NCBI GenBank assembly: GCA_025345505.1
Contig: JANVCC010000270.1
Location: 1,304,760 to 1,368,759 of the forward strand
Direction: 5' to 3'
DNA length: 64,000 nucleotides
Origin: Todiramphus chloris collaris
Lineage: Eukaryota > Chordata > Aves > Coraciiformes > Alcedinidae
Notes under the pieces: generated by a model
The model's input: the letters and a program-made list of their open reading frames with translations, nothing else
The model's database searches: none
What the model was told of the DNA's origin: nothing
Position numbers and translations under genes: made by a program
Shown here: positions 1 through 28,017 of the stretch, one piece after another
Position numbering within the stretch: the first letter of the stretch is position 1
Layout: each line of letters opens with the position of its first letter

Positions 1-1449
1 ACTTGGTCAATATTAAGAGTAGCAGTCAGTGAAACCTTGCTAAAAATCAATCAATCAATCAATCACTGCAATCACCTGCAGCTCTGGTTGTTTAACCAAC
101 AATTGTTCAACAGAAGAATGCTTAGACTACCTTTGCACACAAATCTTTCCAGATTTTACCTACAGACTTGAAGGTGACCACTAAGTGCAAAAGGTTTTAT
201 TGAGGGCAAAGCACTTGCAGTTGGTAACAGAGACATTTTGACATTTTTCCCTCCTTGCCCAGATGAAGTGCAATTGGCACAAAAGCAGTATTGGCAGTCA
301 ACGTAAAGGAGACCAGAAGTAGAACACTGGAATTATGTCCTTTTGTGATTTAGGAGACACTGATTATGTCCTGCTGCCAAGGTCCTCCATTTATAAACCA
401 TAAGAATATTTAGCTATTATCAGTGTCACAAAACCTAAGAGATAAAAAGCATTAACCTTGATAGAGGCACCTTTACAGTAGCATTAGGGAGCCATTAAAA
501 AGCTAGTAATACTGGAATTATTGGAATATGATGGTCAGCTACTCCTAGGAATGTTCAGAATCCACATTATAAAATGAGACAGGATTTTGCAGAATGAACA
601 TCAGCAGAAAGTGACCGTTTACCACACTGTAGAATTACTGCAGTTCTTAGGTTTAAACCAGTATTAAGAGGCTTTACTGTAGCTTCTCATGGTAACACTT
701 ATTACAGATTATACCAAAACTCTCTAACAAATTGTGCACTGACCAAATAAAGTTGTGTGCACAGAGGAGTTTATAGCTTAAAGAATAAACTTAAAGAATA
801 AAGTTTGACTTACTGGTAAAAATCCCTGTGCAGACATTGAGAGATACCCTGGCAACAGCAAGCTACCTGAAGATTTCTCATCCGCTCAGTTTCAAGAGAT
901 GACGAATACATTGCGCCCTGGAAGAGATGAGGTTTCCTGAGCACTTTCCAGGCACTTTGTGACATAAAGAGGCACTGGCAGGTGTATTTTACCCACTTGT
1001 GTGACTTTTAAATGATCTTCCATCAAGCCCTGCTCAGCCCGCGACAATAAACACCTTCAAAGCCACGATCCACATCACGATCCTTTTCACGGATTTTACA
1101 GGCACCTTTGACTTCAGTGCCATGCTGCACACGTTGCAGAAATGCTCTGTTCTCTCAGAACCCAGCTTTAAGGCAAAAGCATCTTTCACAGGATGAGCTA
1201 ATCCGCTGTTTTCTTTCTATTCACCTTGATTCAGCTTTGGGGGTTTTTCTCTCCCGAGCTGAGGTCTGAGCTCTGTCACTGGAAACACAACAGAAGCCAA
1301 GATGCACAGACTGGGCTGCTTCATCTCTGCTCTCGGAACATGACAGCGATGTCAGTGCTGCAGAACAGGGCTCCTCAGGCTGCAAATGAGATGCTGCTTC
1401 CCCAAACAGGGTGCTTGCTTCACAGCGTCTGATACCAAGGTAGTAAGAC
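1..1449. other. Upstream flank without a recognised gene
   Basis: AT-rich non-coding sequence upstream of the PRPF4B promoter. Reading both strands I see no domain, no RNA gene and no clear transposon end. One minus-strand segment between about 937 and 820 is open in one frame, sits behind a CAG acceptor-like site and ends at a strong GTAAGT donor-like site. It is too short to call an exon without transcript support. Confidence 0.5.
45..64. repeat. (AATC)5 microsatellite
   Basis: Five perfect tandem copies of AATC. A short simple repeat of the kind expected in intergenic DNA. Confidence 0.9.
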
Positions 1450-1810
1450 ATTTCTTGCAGGACCTTCTTTATTTTCTTGGTTAGCATCGTCCCCCGTGCT
1501 ACACGATTCCTTTTGCATTGAGCTGTTTTAGGGCAGCCTGAATGTGACACGCTGTGGCTGTTGCTTGTGTAAGAGCCGGTGTGTCCTGACCCGATTTCTG
1601 GCGCTGCCTGTGAACTGGCAGAGCTCACACCTGTAAATCTCCACCAGAACTGTTCCCACCAGGCTGGCAATCTGGGCTTTCAAAGCCTCATGCACAGCAG
1701 CACACAACTGGGATGCTGGGATTTCTTCGGGGCGATGCTGGTTCACTAACAGAATGCACTGCTACTTGTATTTACATTCCTTGATTTTCTGTAGATCCTG
1801 GTGGGTAAAT
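1450..1810 (-). other. Candidate terminal exon with C2H2 zinc-finger-like frame
   Basis: Not recognised as a known gene. On the minus strand a strong acceptor (pyrimidine-rich tract then TTTTGTAG) ends at 1811. From 1809 one frame runs 15 codons to a TAG at 1764-1762, then stays open for 78 codons from 1761 to a TAA at 1530-1528. The second part contains a perfect C-X2-C-X12-H-X3-H spacing (codons between 1629 and 1567), preceded by a helical-looking stretch, and its codon use looks coding. An AATAAA on the minus strand (1473-1468) lies about 55 nt after the TAA, as expected for a last exon. Against a working gene, the frame has no ATG and is split by the TAG. It could be a decayed gene, a lncRNA exon, or chance. 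Confidence 0.35.
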
Positions 1811-2020
1811 CTACAAAAGACAATAAAGGAAACAGTTAAATTTTACTTTATGATTTCAAATGTCTTTTATAAAAACTCTCGGTCACAATGAAATCTGGAT
1901 TCAGCTTCTGGTCCTAGGGATGTCTGCAGATTTAAGACTGAAAGAAGCGAGGGCTTTGCCATCAGAACAACGATGCCATAAATAATTACTCAAGTCACTT
2001 AGGGAAATTAAAAAACATAC

Positions 2021-2070
2021 CTAAAGGTTAATAATATTCCAGCACTTCTGTGCTAAGCTGGTAACTGCCC
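2021..2070 (-). other. Candidate small non-coding exon paired with the zinc-finger-like exon
   Basis: A 50-nt minus-strand segment flanked by a CTCTCAACAG acceptor (AG at 2072-2071) and a strong GTATGT donor (2020-2019). The inferred intron to 1810 is 210 nt and ends in a good polypyrimidine tract. No frame through it supplies an ATG, so it would be untranslated. Its upstream partner would lie in the PRPF4B CpG island, which would make that promoter bidirectional. Inference from splice-site quality only. Confidence 0.3.
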
Positions 2071-2492
2071 CTGTTGAGAGACAGGCTGTACTCCCCTCCC
2101 AGCGAGGCAGGCTGCCGAGAAACCCGCACCGCTAACGCACCCTAAACACAGCCCGTCGGGAACGCCTCGCCGGCCCGTTCCGCGCAGCCCGGCGGGGCCT
2201 GGAAACGGGCGTTACACGGAGCAGCTCCTGACGGCGCTGCCCCGGCTGCCTCCACAGAGCCCGGGCTCCAGGGCTGCGGCCTCTCCCGCCCCCGGGCCCT
2301 TCCCGAACTCTCCCAGCTGGAAGCGGCGCCCTGATCCCGGTTCTCTGAGGAGACGCCCGCGGCCCGGCCACCACCACCAAGGGCCAGGAGGTGCCCCCCC
2401 GAGCACCCGCCGAGGCCCCACCGCCCTTCGCCCCGCCCCGCCCGGCCTCAGGCCGCTCCCGCCGCCGCCTCCGCCTCCGCCGGGCGAGGAGT

Positions 2493-2583
2493 GGGCGGGA
2501 CTTCCGGCTCCGCGCGCCGACCCGGACGCGGGGTTCACTTCCGGCCCCTTCCCTCCCGCCGCGGCGGCTCCGCGCGCGTGCGC
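2493..2583 (+). promoter_or_regulatory. GC box, two ETS sites and NRF1 site of PRPF4B
   Basis: GGGCGG at about 2493-2498, CTTCCGG at 2501-2507 and again at 2538-2544 (ETS/GABP core on the minus strand), and GCGCGTGCGC at 2574-2583, which fits the NRF1 consensus on the minus strand. All lie within 140 nt upstream of the start codon. This set is characteristic of bidirectional, ubiquitously active CpG-island promoters. Binding is inferred. Confidence 0.6.
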
Positions 2584-2633
2584 CGCGGCCCCGCGTCTCC
2601 CCCAGCGGCGGCGAAGGAGTTTGGAAGTTCAAA

Positions 2634-19605
<16,972 letters not shown>

Positions 19606-19885
19606 ACCAGATGAAGAAGTTCAAAGGGTTTGAGTAATTAAGATACAAAGACTGAAGAAATTTCACAGCAGTTATTAATGTATATAAACATAAATATTTC
19701 CCCTGCAAAGTTGAGGAAGAAATGATACATTTGAATTAACATCAAGGCTGATATTTCTTTTAGAAATGTTAGAGTAATTCTGTTTTGTGTCTTATGTGAA
19801 AATTTTCACTGTAGAACTGTTTTAATTGCCAAGACTGCACAGAAGTACAATGCTAATGTATATGGTTGCAGTTCGTATATATTAT

Positions 19886-19948
19886 AAAAAGAAAAAAAAA
19901 AGCATCTGTTATAAAAAAAAAAAAAAAGAAAGAAAGAAAAAAAAAAAG
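19886..19948. repeat. A-rich simple repeat in the PRPF4B 3' UTR
   Basis: Poly-A runs interrupted by AAAG units. Likely length-variable. It could prime internally with oligo-dT and give a false 3' end in cDNA data. Confidence 0.85.
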
Positions 19949-20929
19949 AGCAGTAATACTGGGTGGTTGATTTGTTTTTAGCAGACTTGGCTTCATTTTT
20001 GTCTTTAAAAAATGGCCAGCATAAATGCTGTTTATATTCACGTTTTCCTAGGTGTGTGTGTGCAGGCCACAGCAGCATGCCCTTGGTGTAGTCAGTGCCG
20101 AAGGGGGTCTGTTCCTTCTTGAGCCTGCCCGCAGGGATGGTCTCCTCTTTTAAAGCAGGTTGTGTACAACTTTCAGTACACTGAAGGTAAGCTAACCCAT
20201 CAACATCACCGGTGTTTAAGCTGTTATTTTACTGGAACAACTGACAAGTGAGAGGCAATAGTGTTGTGGCAGAATTCCCTGCATGTTTGATAACTGATCT
20301 TGTTTTCTTTTCTGGCATTGCAACCGTGGCATAGTTACAACTTGTGTTCTGTTCATCACATTTAAAACTGGGAGAGTGCGCACTTGATGGATAGAGCGCC
20401 TTCAGTGTACTGTTTCTTATTACTTTAATTTTTTTAATCAACTTGCTATAGACTTTGTATACATTTTGTTAAATACAGTTCACTAGGACATAGAACCAGT
20501 ACTTACAGAAGAGTTTTCATTTAGTAATTATATACGTTGGGATCTCATTCGAAAGACCTTGCACCTAAAGGCTAGCTAGGCGACATAATGAAATTTTTAA
20601 CTATTTGTATGTCATTTTGAAAGTGTACTGCTTTATGCTAAAAGTGTTTCATTTGTTCATTGTTTTCATTATTTGTGATCATGTTGTCTTTCAATACAGG
20701 CATAAACCTTCCACTCTTGAACAAAGCAGCTGCTTTTTAAAAGCGGTAATTGCTTCTTTACCTTTTATTTCTTTTGTAAATGAAGCTTTTTCTTTAAGAA
20801 ATGTGACTTTAAAGTGTTGTCTCTTGCATAAAACAGTTGACACTTACTTATTGTAAAGTGAAGATTGTTCTGCTGCATGTAAAGTGGACCATGCAGATTT
20901 CTGTATGTTTTCAGTATGCATCATTAGAT

Positions 20930-20935
20930 AATAAA
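20930..20935 (+). terminator. PRPF4B: Poly(A) signal AATAAA, PRPF4B proximal
   Basis: Canonical hexamer 1.3 kb after the stop codon, followed by a T-rich TCTTTTGTG element. Best candidate for the main 3' end. Confidence 0.6.
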
Positions 20936-21828
20936 GTCTTTTGTGAACAAGGCATTTGTAGCCATTTTTAAAAGAATCTGTCTTCAGTGATGGTAAATCA
21001 GGTAATTCGTAAGAACCGCCCCTGCATTTCCTATTAATCATTTAATTAAAGGGATTATTAAACGTTTTGATCTTTGGGAGAGCTATAGGCTATGTTAATT
21101 AGATATATAATTGTCACTGCTTAAACAAAAGCAAAGCAAAAAATCCCCTACAGATACTGTCTGTCTGCTTTCATTGTAATGAAATTATTCCTGTAGGACA
21201 TGGGATTAAATTCAGGCTTTAACTAATGTTTGTGCTGTTTTTCTCACTTTTCCTTTTGATGGTGCTGAAAGAGAAAAAGGAAAGCGAGTCACAGGCCACT
21301 CAACGCCTACTCCATGGGTCTGATTTGCTGAGACACCAACTTCACCTTCCTAACAAGGTTATTTCTGACAGCATGTGTAGATAAACATTTAGCAACGAGT
21401 TAAAAGGGCTTGGAAACATTTGAGTTGGTTATACAGGGTGAGGAAAACAGAATCGAACTTCTCAGGCCCATTCTGCCGTTTTAATGTTCTCTTTGACAAT
21501 GTTAAGAAGGCCATCTCTCCAGTTTTATTAATCAGTCCTGACAAGCTGTGAAAACCCCACCGGTTTCACGTACTTTATAATATTTCTTTGCACTAAGAAG
21601 GGTTTTTGTGTCCATCTAGGTACATAATGGCAGCAATCATGCACTCTTAGTGCACGCAGGAATGGAAAAATGCCCGAAAGCAGCCATTCTGCTGGTGGGG
21701 AATACCCCACCCAGGAGCTGTAATGAGCTAACTCCGAAAGCAAGCGGGAGATGGCTGGTTTTGTATGCCTATGTGGAACCTTCAGCCTGTCTCTTCTCAA
21801 TTTATATTGTAAAATTCTTAATGATAAT

Positions 21829-21891
21829 AATAAAAAATAAATCTCTCCTTATTTCCACATGTTAAGGTATCTTGTTCATACGGGAAATAAA
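21829..21891 (+). terminator. Cluster of three AATAAA hexamers
   Basis: AATAAA at 21829-21834, 21836-21841 and 21886-21891. A possible distal PRPF4B poly(A) region, 2.2 kb after the stop codon. Confidence 0.4.
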
Positions 21892-23441
21892 AATTTAGCT
21901 TTCACGTTGAATGAAATACCAGTTGCTTGCTCGTTAAATGCAGAAAGTAACTTGCAGAGTTACAGCACAGGCAGCGCTTCTGAGGGCAGTTTTACGCAGA
22001 CGTAGCCATAGCTTGTTCCTTTTGTTGCTTTGTGCTTTACTCTTAAAATAGGAATGTAAGCGATGAAATGAGTTGGTGATACAGAAACAAAGCAGTAGAA
22101 AAGATGCCCCTTAATGCCTACAGAACTGTTTTAAGCTATTCTGGAGAAGCATAAAGTTGCTCGTTTACTTGTTCTTTGTGTTGTAGGTGCAGCTCAAAAG
22201 AAGATGATGGCTACCAGAAGACATGAACAAAGGTTTCTGTCCTATAAAAGATATGAAAAATACTCTTCGTGTAGTTCTGTCTTAATCTTTTGGTTTCCAG
22301 CCTTCCAATTTAGAATTGGTTAACGCTGCTGCCGTACTGATAATGCCTGAAATGTACTTGCTGTATTAGAACGTGCTGCCTAGATGTGCTTGTTTCATTT
22401 CTGGTTGGAGAGACTTTGTAACTGTGATTAAACGTAGGTAAATAAGCATTGCTGTGTAAGTGCCATTTTCTTAAAGTGATGGAACGATCGGTACGAACCG
22501 ATGAGCTACAGGAGCAATCTGCCAGTAGATTTGGTTCAAATACCTCTGTTTGAAGTAGTAAATATTTAAGCAGATGCTGCACTTTTTTCTTTAACTCCAG
22601 CAGGTTTGTTATTTATTGTAATTCTGTCAGATGCTGTTGCTGATACAGAGCCCAGCTGGCAGGGGTTGTTCTAAACAGGGGGGTTTCAGTCCTCCATCCA
22701 GCATCGGCCTCAGCCGGCACTTCTTGTTGGCAACAGAAAAACCTTTAGTCCTGGCTTCCACAGCCGCTGGAATGGGGGGCTTTTTGCCACAGTTAAGGAA
22801 CCTCTCCAGTTTTAGGTCATGCCTGCCCCAGCAGCCCGTGGTCCCTGAGGAGAGCAGCGGAGCTGGCAGTGCCCCTGCAGTCAGCTGCACTCCAGCGCTT
22901 GCAGCCTGGTGCAAACAGAGCAGCTCTGCAGCACAGTTTTCATGTTGAGCGATTTCTCAGCTGCTCTAAGAGGCAGGATAATTTCTCTTTTCCTCCCGTA
23001 CCTGGAGATACAATTTGTATCTTCACCTGAGGTCCTACACGTAGAAAGTTTGGCTAAATCTACTGCCCTGATTTCAGTTTCCTTCTCTCTTGGGGTGACA
23101 GGAGCTTCACATTTAACACCCGTAGTTTCCAGTGCTCAGAAACAATATACCAGCCCTGCGCAGTTAGAATGGGGGTTTTTACCTTGGTCTGTACTACCAG
23201 AGTTTAAAGATTAAAACTGGGTTAAGAGTTTTTTGATAAATAGAATGTTTCCTTTTAAAACCTCTTTAATGATACTTTATCTCCATACATAGGGTAAGTG
23301 GCATTAAAGCTCTGAAGAACCTTTCTGTGCGTGCCGAGCGCTCTGTGGCACTCCTGGAGCTGGGGCCCGCGATCGCCTACAGTCTGTGACACGGGAACTC
23401 GGGGGGAGGACGGGGGGCAGGGGCACTGCCTTGAAATTATT

Positions 23442-23447
23442 AATAAA
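23442..23447 (+). terminator. Distal AATAAA
   Basis: AATAAA preceded by a G-rich stretch and followed by TTTGTTTGTATCC. If used by PRPF4B it would give a 3.8-kb 3' UTR. Assignment uncertain. Confidence 0.3.
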
Positions 23448-26400
23448 GTGCACTTAAAACTTGTTTGTATCCTGTCTTCTCTTAGGTTTACAGATGTCAC
23501 TCTGCACAGCTACTCCCTATAGGGATTATTTTTAAATCCCCTAAAAACATAGTTCTTTGAATGAAGCAACAGGAGTTTTTTAAAGTTTAAGTTTTTAAAG
23601 TTTAAGTTGTTTCTTGGCTTACCATCCCTCCCAGAAGTAAAACATCCCTGCCTTTCCCGGGCAGTGGGCAAGCCCCTGGACTGCCCCAGGGACGCTGGCA
23701 GAAGCTGGCACGGTGGTTCTCCCCTTTCCCAAGTGCCTCACAGAGGAGACACTCGAGCACATTTTCACTGCTTTTCCTCGTGTCCTAGAGAAGCAGATGG
23801 CACAACTCCTCCAGCCCTGTCCTGTAAGGGGAAGTACGATCTCACAGAAATCTGAAATCTCTAGTTTACAAAAACTGCCTCAGAAGGTCCCTGTGAGTGC
23901 CCTCTGCCAGCTGCAGCACCGAGGGGTAAAACCTGGCCCCATTCCCCCCCCTACACCAGCAGTGCCACCCTTCCCTGTTCTCCACGCTCCCAGGAAGAGC
24001 ATCTTCTCAGAGATGAAGATCTAGGAGGGAAGCAGAGGGCAGGGGAGAGGGAAGTGCTTTATCCAAGTGTTCTGCATGGGTTTGAGGTTCTTGCCTTCTT
24101 GTTCTCCCTTGCTGGGGACTAAATTTCAGACTAACATACTTAAGGTTTTGCTAAAATAAGATAATTGCTATTTCTGAGGTAACCATTTTAGAGCAATTAT
24201 GCCAGTTCTCGGGGTATCTAATTTCAGCAGTGCTGGAAGACAATCTAATCAGTAGAATCATCACAAGAAAACCCAGCAGTAGCTTGAGTGGAAAGGTGCT
24301 CCTCATTGAAATTCAGCCTGCTGGTCGTGAACAGCTCACCCGGATGACCTTGAATCGTGGTGTTAGCCACAGATTTTATAAGAGTGCTCTCTTCTGCCAT
24401 CCAGCTCTTTCATGAACACCCTGAGCAGAAGCCACAGCAGAAGAGCCTGCTGCCAGACCCCAGCCTGTGCCCTCTCCCTTTAACCTCATGGCTAGTGCTT
24501 AGTAGAGCGCTTCAGCCAATTCCACCACTCCACAGTTGTGATTTAATCTAGATCCCATTTCCTGGGATTGTTGATGGCAGCTGCACAGCAGAACAGCTCA
24601 AAAACCTTTCCAAACTTGCAATTACATCCACTGCTGTTCACTTACACACCAAGCCAGTCACACTAATGGAGGAAATTAGATCCGTTCGATATTGTTTGTC
24701 CTTGACAAATACAGACTGTGTTTTATTACTGCAGAGCAGGGAGGAAGCTTGCAAGAAACTCTCCCCTAACTTTATGTACTTCACCGTTCCTTCTGCTGCC
24801 TTCTCCTCCTACAATAACAGACCTTGATAAAAAAAACCCTTAGCACCCTGTCCTTGTGTCACAAAAGGAGGGTATAGTCACACATGGAGAGAAGCAGGGC
24901 TAACAGAACTGTGATCAGAACCTGGCTTCTGCCCTTTGGTTGCTCACGTACTTTTGGTTTTTTAATAAACCTTTTAAAATGTTACTGAAATCTAATCACT
25001 TTAAATGTCAAAAAGAAATAGAACAATACTCAGCAGCGCTGTGAGACGGCAAAAACATCCCCTCAATCAACACAACTTACAGATTGTTTCCTTATCTTCT
25101 TCTAGGGGTGTAGTTGCAAACTCCACGGTATTTCTGTAAGTACTTCAATTTCTAAATCTGTTGGTATTGATGCAAATCTTGTCCAGATTTTTTAATTGAC
25201 CTTCATCTCAACAGGTAAAAAATTCCCTATTTCAAATCTGTAAGATTAGTTACACTGCTTCTATTTCAACCGCCAGGTAACAGACATGTTTGCAACAGAT
25301 ATTTTACTGGTTGGAAAACCAGCACTGCCCCTCACAACAGATTACATGAGGGGTACAAACTGGAGGTACCAGCAATTTATTTACATACAATTTTAGGAAA
25401 AGCAAGGTAAATGAAGTATTTATATATGTATATAAATAATTAAAACTACAATCCAGGCTGAAGTTTTCAATCTGTACAAAGATGCAGTAATGTATAGAAT
25501 GTGTTCTAATGTACTGCTCCTGTGACACTGAAACCAGCCTCTGGCAGAGGACACGGAGCCTCCTGAGGAAACCCCACCGGGAAGGGAGCTCAGGACCTGT
25601 ACCCTGAGGTACCCACCAGCAGCCCCAGGCTGTGTCTGCAGCACAGCCTAACATGAAGGCTCTTACCTGAACGTACTGTTTGTTACCTCCCAGGTGCCCT
25701 TCCTTAACTTTAATGAAAACAAATTTACATCAATTAATAAAAGCCCTTTGAGCGCTCCAATTAGAAACTAGGTAAGCTGGTAATTACCTGTTGATAGTGA
25801 ATTCCCCAGAGTGCCAACGTGTCTTTGCCTGCACTGCTCTCACCTGCTCAGCCTGCCTGGATGGCTATGACATTAACTACTCCATTTAATTTGATGTCAT
25901 TATTAAGACATTATTTTACCTGCTCACAGCAATTTTGCCTTCTTTCTTGTGTCTTCTTCCAGGCGTGAAACATTCCCTCTGCTGACATTTTGAGATATCT
26001 AAAGTAAGGAAAACATTTTTGTTTTCCCCTCAGTTCCATCGCTCCACAGGCAGCCCTGCAGAGCTGCCGGTGCCTGTCACCCCAGAGACATCCTCCCTGC
26101 CACTGCCATGCCTTGGCACCCAGGGCCACATCCCCCCTCTGGGCACTGGGAGGGAAGGGGGAAGAGCCCCACTGCCCCCTGGCTTTTTCTCAGCTGTTGG
26201 ATGCACACTCTCCCTGGCTCTTTTCCATGTTCCTTCATGGTAACAGGAAATGGTTTGGGTTTCCCTCTCTTTCCTGGCAGCTGGGTCCGAGGCTGGTCTC
26301 TGCTTCACTCTCCCCATTTCTGCTGGCCCTGCCTGGCCTGATGGCAGAAGCCATCCTCTGTGTGACAGCAGACTTGGCTTTGCTGGCAATCCAGCATTGA

Positions 26401-26494
26401 CTCCCACTCTGAGAGAGGGTTAAGGACTCTAAATACATTTAATACTTCCTTTTTTTCTTAGCACCCAGTTTAACTGCTGTAGCGTAGCTGAGTG

Positions 26495-26690
26495 ATGCAG
26501 AGAAATACAGAAAGGGTTTGGTTGGAAGAGATCTTTTAAGTTCACCAAGCCCAGACATTCCCCCAGAAGTGCCAGGGCACCACTGCCCCCTGTCCCTCAG
26601 CACCACATCTCCACGGCTCGGAAACCCCTCCAGGGATCACAGGGACTCCACCCCTGCCCTGGGCAGCCTGGGCCAGGTCCAGAGCTGTCA
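26495..26690 (-). mobile_element. CR1 LINE fragment
   Basis: Matches CR1 in reverse orientation: GGTTGGAAGAGA, CAGGGCACCACTG, CTGTCCCTCAGCACC, AACCCCTCCAGGGATCAC and GCCCTGGGCAGCCTGG. It shares these blocks in the same order with the copy at 42,833, so both belong to one CR1 subfamily. Confidence 0.85.
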
Positions 26691-26859
26691 CTGCAGATGA
26701 GCCACCCTGCCTGCCCACGATGCCTGGGCACAGCTGACTTTCCCTCAGCGGCACTGCAAGACATGGCCAAGGCTCGCCACCAGCACCTGAAGCCAAAGGT
26801 ACTGGGTATCTCTGGTGGCTCTCTGCTCTGCTCCAGCAACTCTGGCCCTCGCACCCAGG

Positions 26860-27010
26860 CGAGAAACCGGCACCCACCTCGACCTGGACCCCCGCTGCAC
26901 GTCCGCCAGCCCCCTCCCAGCGCCCGGAGGCACCCGCCGCAGCCCGGCCCTCACCCACCTACCTGCCGGAGCGCGCCGGGCCTTCCGGGGCCCTCGCTGC
27001 CACTGCTCTT
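26860..27010 (-). promoter_or_regulatory. Isolated CpG-rich patch with a minus-strand splice-donor-like site
   Basis: A local G+C- and CpG-rich block of about 150 bp between the genes, unlike its surroundings. On the minus strand CTCCGGCAG is followed by GTAGGTGG (GT at 26962-26961), an excellent donor match. It could be a first exon and small promoter, a remnant of the FAM217A/C6orf201 promoter, or the 5' part of the neighbouring CR1. Function unproven. Confidence 0.35.
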
Positions 27011-27499
27011 GAGGGGCAGAGTTTGGGGTTTTTCACATCCATCAGCTCCTTGTCACCGAGAGGCTTTTCTGGATGAGTAACTGCTGCTTCTCCACAGGTT
27101 CTTTTGGTTGGCATGAGCTAAATGCCTGCCTAGTTCCAGCAGCCTGACCCTGTCCTCTGCAGTGCCTGGTACACTCTCTACCCAGAGACATCCACAAACA
27201 GTGGAGAAGTTTTCTGTTGAAAAATAATTTCTGTTAATGTAACTCCAAACTGGCTCCAGTAAAAGGTGATACTATCGTTAACGGCACTTCTCACAGAAAC
27301 AGAGCAATGTGAAGCAATTAATGGAAAAATATATTTAAGACTAGAACCATAAAGCTCACAAAAAACACCTTTGAGAACCTTCAAGTTAATCAAGTGAATA
27401 CTTTTTGTAAGACTATTTTATTAACACACCTCCAGGAACTACCTTTCCTCTCACTGAGGATGTTTAACAGACGGAGTAAGAACCAGCACAACAGTAATT
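27011..27499. other. Intergenic, nothing recognised
   Basis: Ordinary sequence downstream of ECI2. A minus-strand AATAAA (27417-27422) is present. No gene, RNA or repeat recognised. Confidence 0.5.
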
Positions 27500-27510
27500 A
27501 AAGACTTGTA

Positions 27511-27516
27511 TTTATT
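27511..27516 (-). terminator. ECI2: ECI2 distal poly(A) signal
   Basis: TTTATT on the plus strand (AATAAA on the minus), about 350 nt after the ECI2 stop codon, within a T-rich context. Confidence 0.45.
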
Positions 27517-27799
27517 TTTTCATTAATACAGTATTTTCTTGCCCACAGATGAATAAAAAGAATTGCTCAATAAGACATGTATTGAAGTGCTATCAGAATA
27601 TGGCACTATTAAATCTGTGGCTTCTTTTGGAAGACAATCTGCTTTAATATTATTCAGAAACATCACTGTTGCCTAAAAAATAATGACCCTTTTTTCCCCC
27701 AACCTGAGTATCCGTAATGGATCCAAGGCACATAATGTATTAATTTAATGAACCAGTTTTAACCCAGTACTCAGAACAGAAGTATACCGTATCAAAAGG

Positions 27800-27805
27800 T
27801 TTATT
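27800..27805 (-). terminator. ECI2: ECI2 proximal poly(A) signal
   Basis: AATAAA on the minus strand, about 57 nt after the ECI2 stop codon. Would give a very short 3' UTR. Which of the two signals dominates cannot be told from sequence. Confidence 0.45.
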
Positions 27806-27861
27806 AACAGCAAGGGCAGATTAAGCTATTGCCAGAACGTGAATTATTCTACAAGTGAAGA

Positions 27862-28017
27862 TTAGAGTTTTGATTTCTTCTGAAAGAAGCTGACAATAGC
27901 ATTTATACAGTCATCAGATAACCACCTCTCTTGCAGGATCTCACACTCTCTACTGTTGATTTCATGGAGCTTCTCCTTTTCCATACTTCGTAACAGCTGC
28001 TTGGACACTGCCAAGGT
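27862..28017 (-). CDS. ECI2: ECI2 coding exon 10 (last)
   Basis: 156 nt, residues 349-399 and TAA (27864-27862). [10 protein letters not shown] through [20 protein letters not shown] to the KKSKL end. Acceptor TTCTCCTCCAG. The SKL tripeptide is the peroxisomal import signal. Confidence 0.96.
   Translation of the reverse strand, partial: TLAVSKQLLRSMEKEKLHEINSRECEILQERWLSDDCINAIVSFFQKKSKL

Larger units (their letters stand above)
19606..20955 (+). other. PRPF4B: PRPF4B 3' UTR (minimum extent)
   Basis: AT-rich, without coding frames. The first strong AATAAA is at 20930-20935, placing cleavage near 20,950. Further AATAAA hexamers downstream suggest longer isoforms. Extent is inferred from signals, not from transcript data. 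Confidence 0.6.
20956..26490. other. Interval between PRPF4B and ECI2, first part
   Basis: Possible extended PRPF4B 3' UTR, then intergenic sequence. I see no conserved protein, no RNA gene and no clear transposon. A small tandem duplication (period about 16, TTTTTAAAGTTTAAG, 23576-23606) is present. In human this interval holds FAM217A and C6orf201. No frame here resembles a multi-exon gene. Confidence 0.5.
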
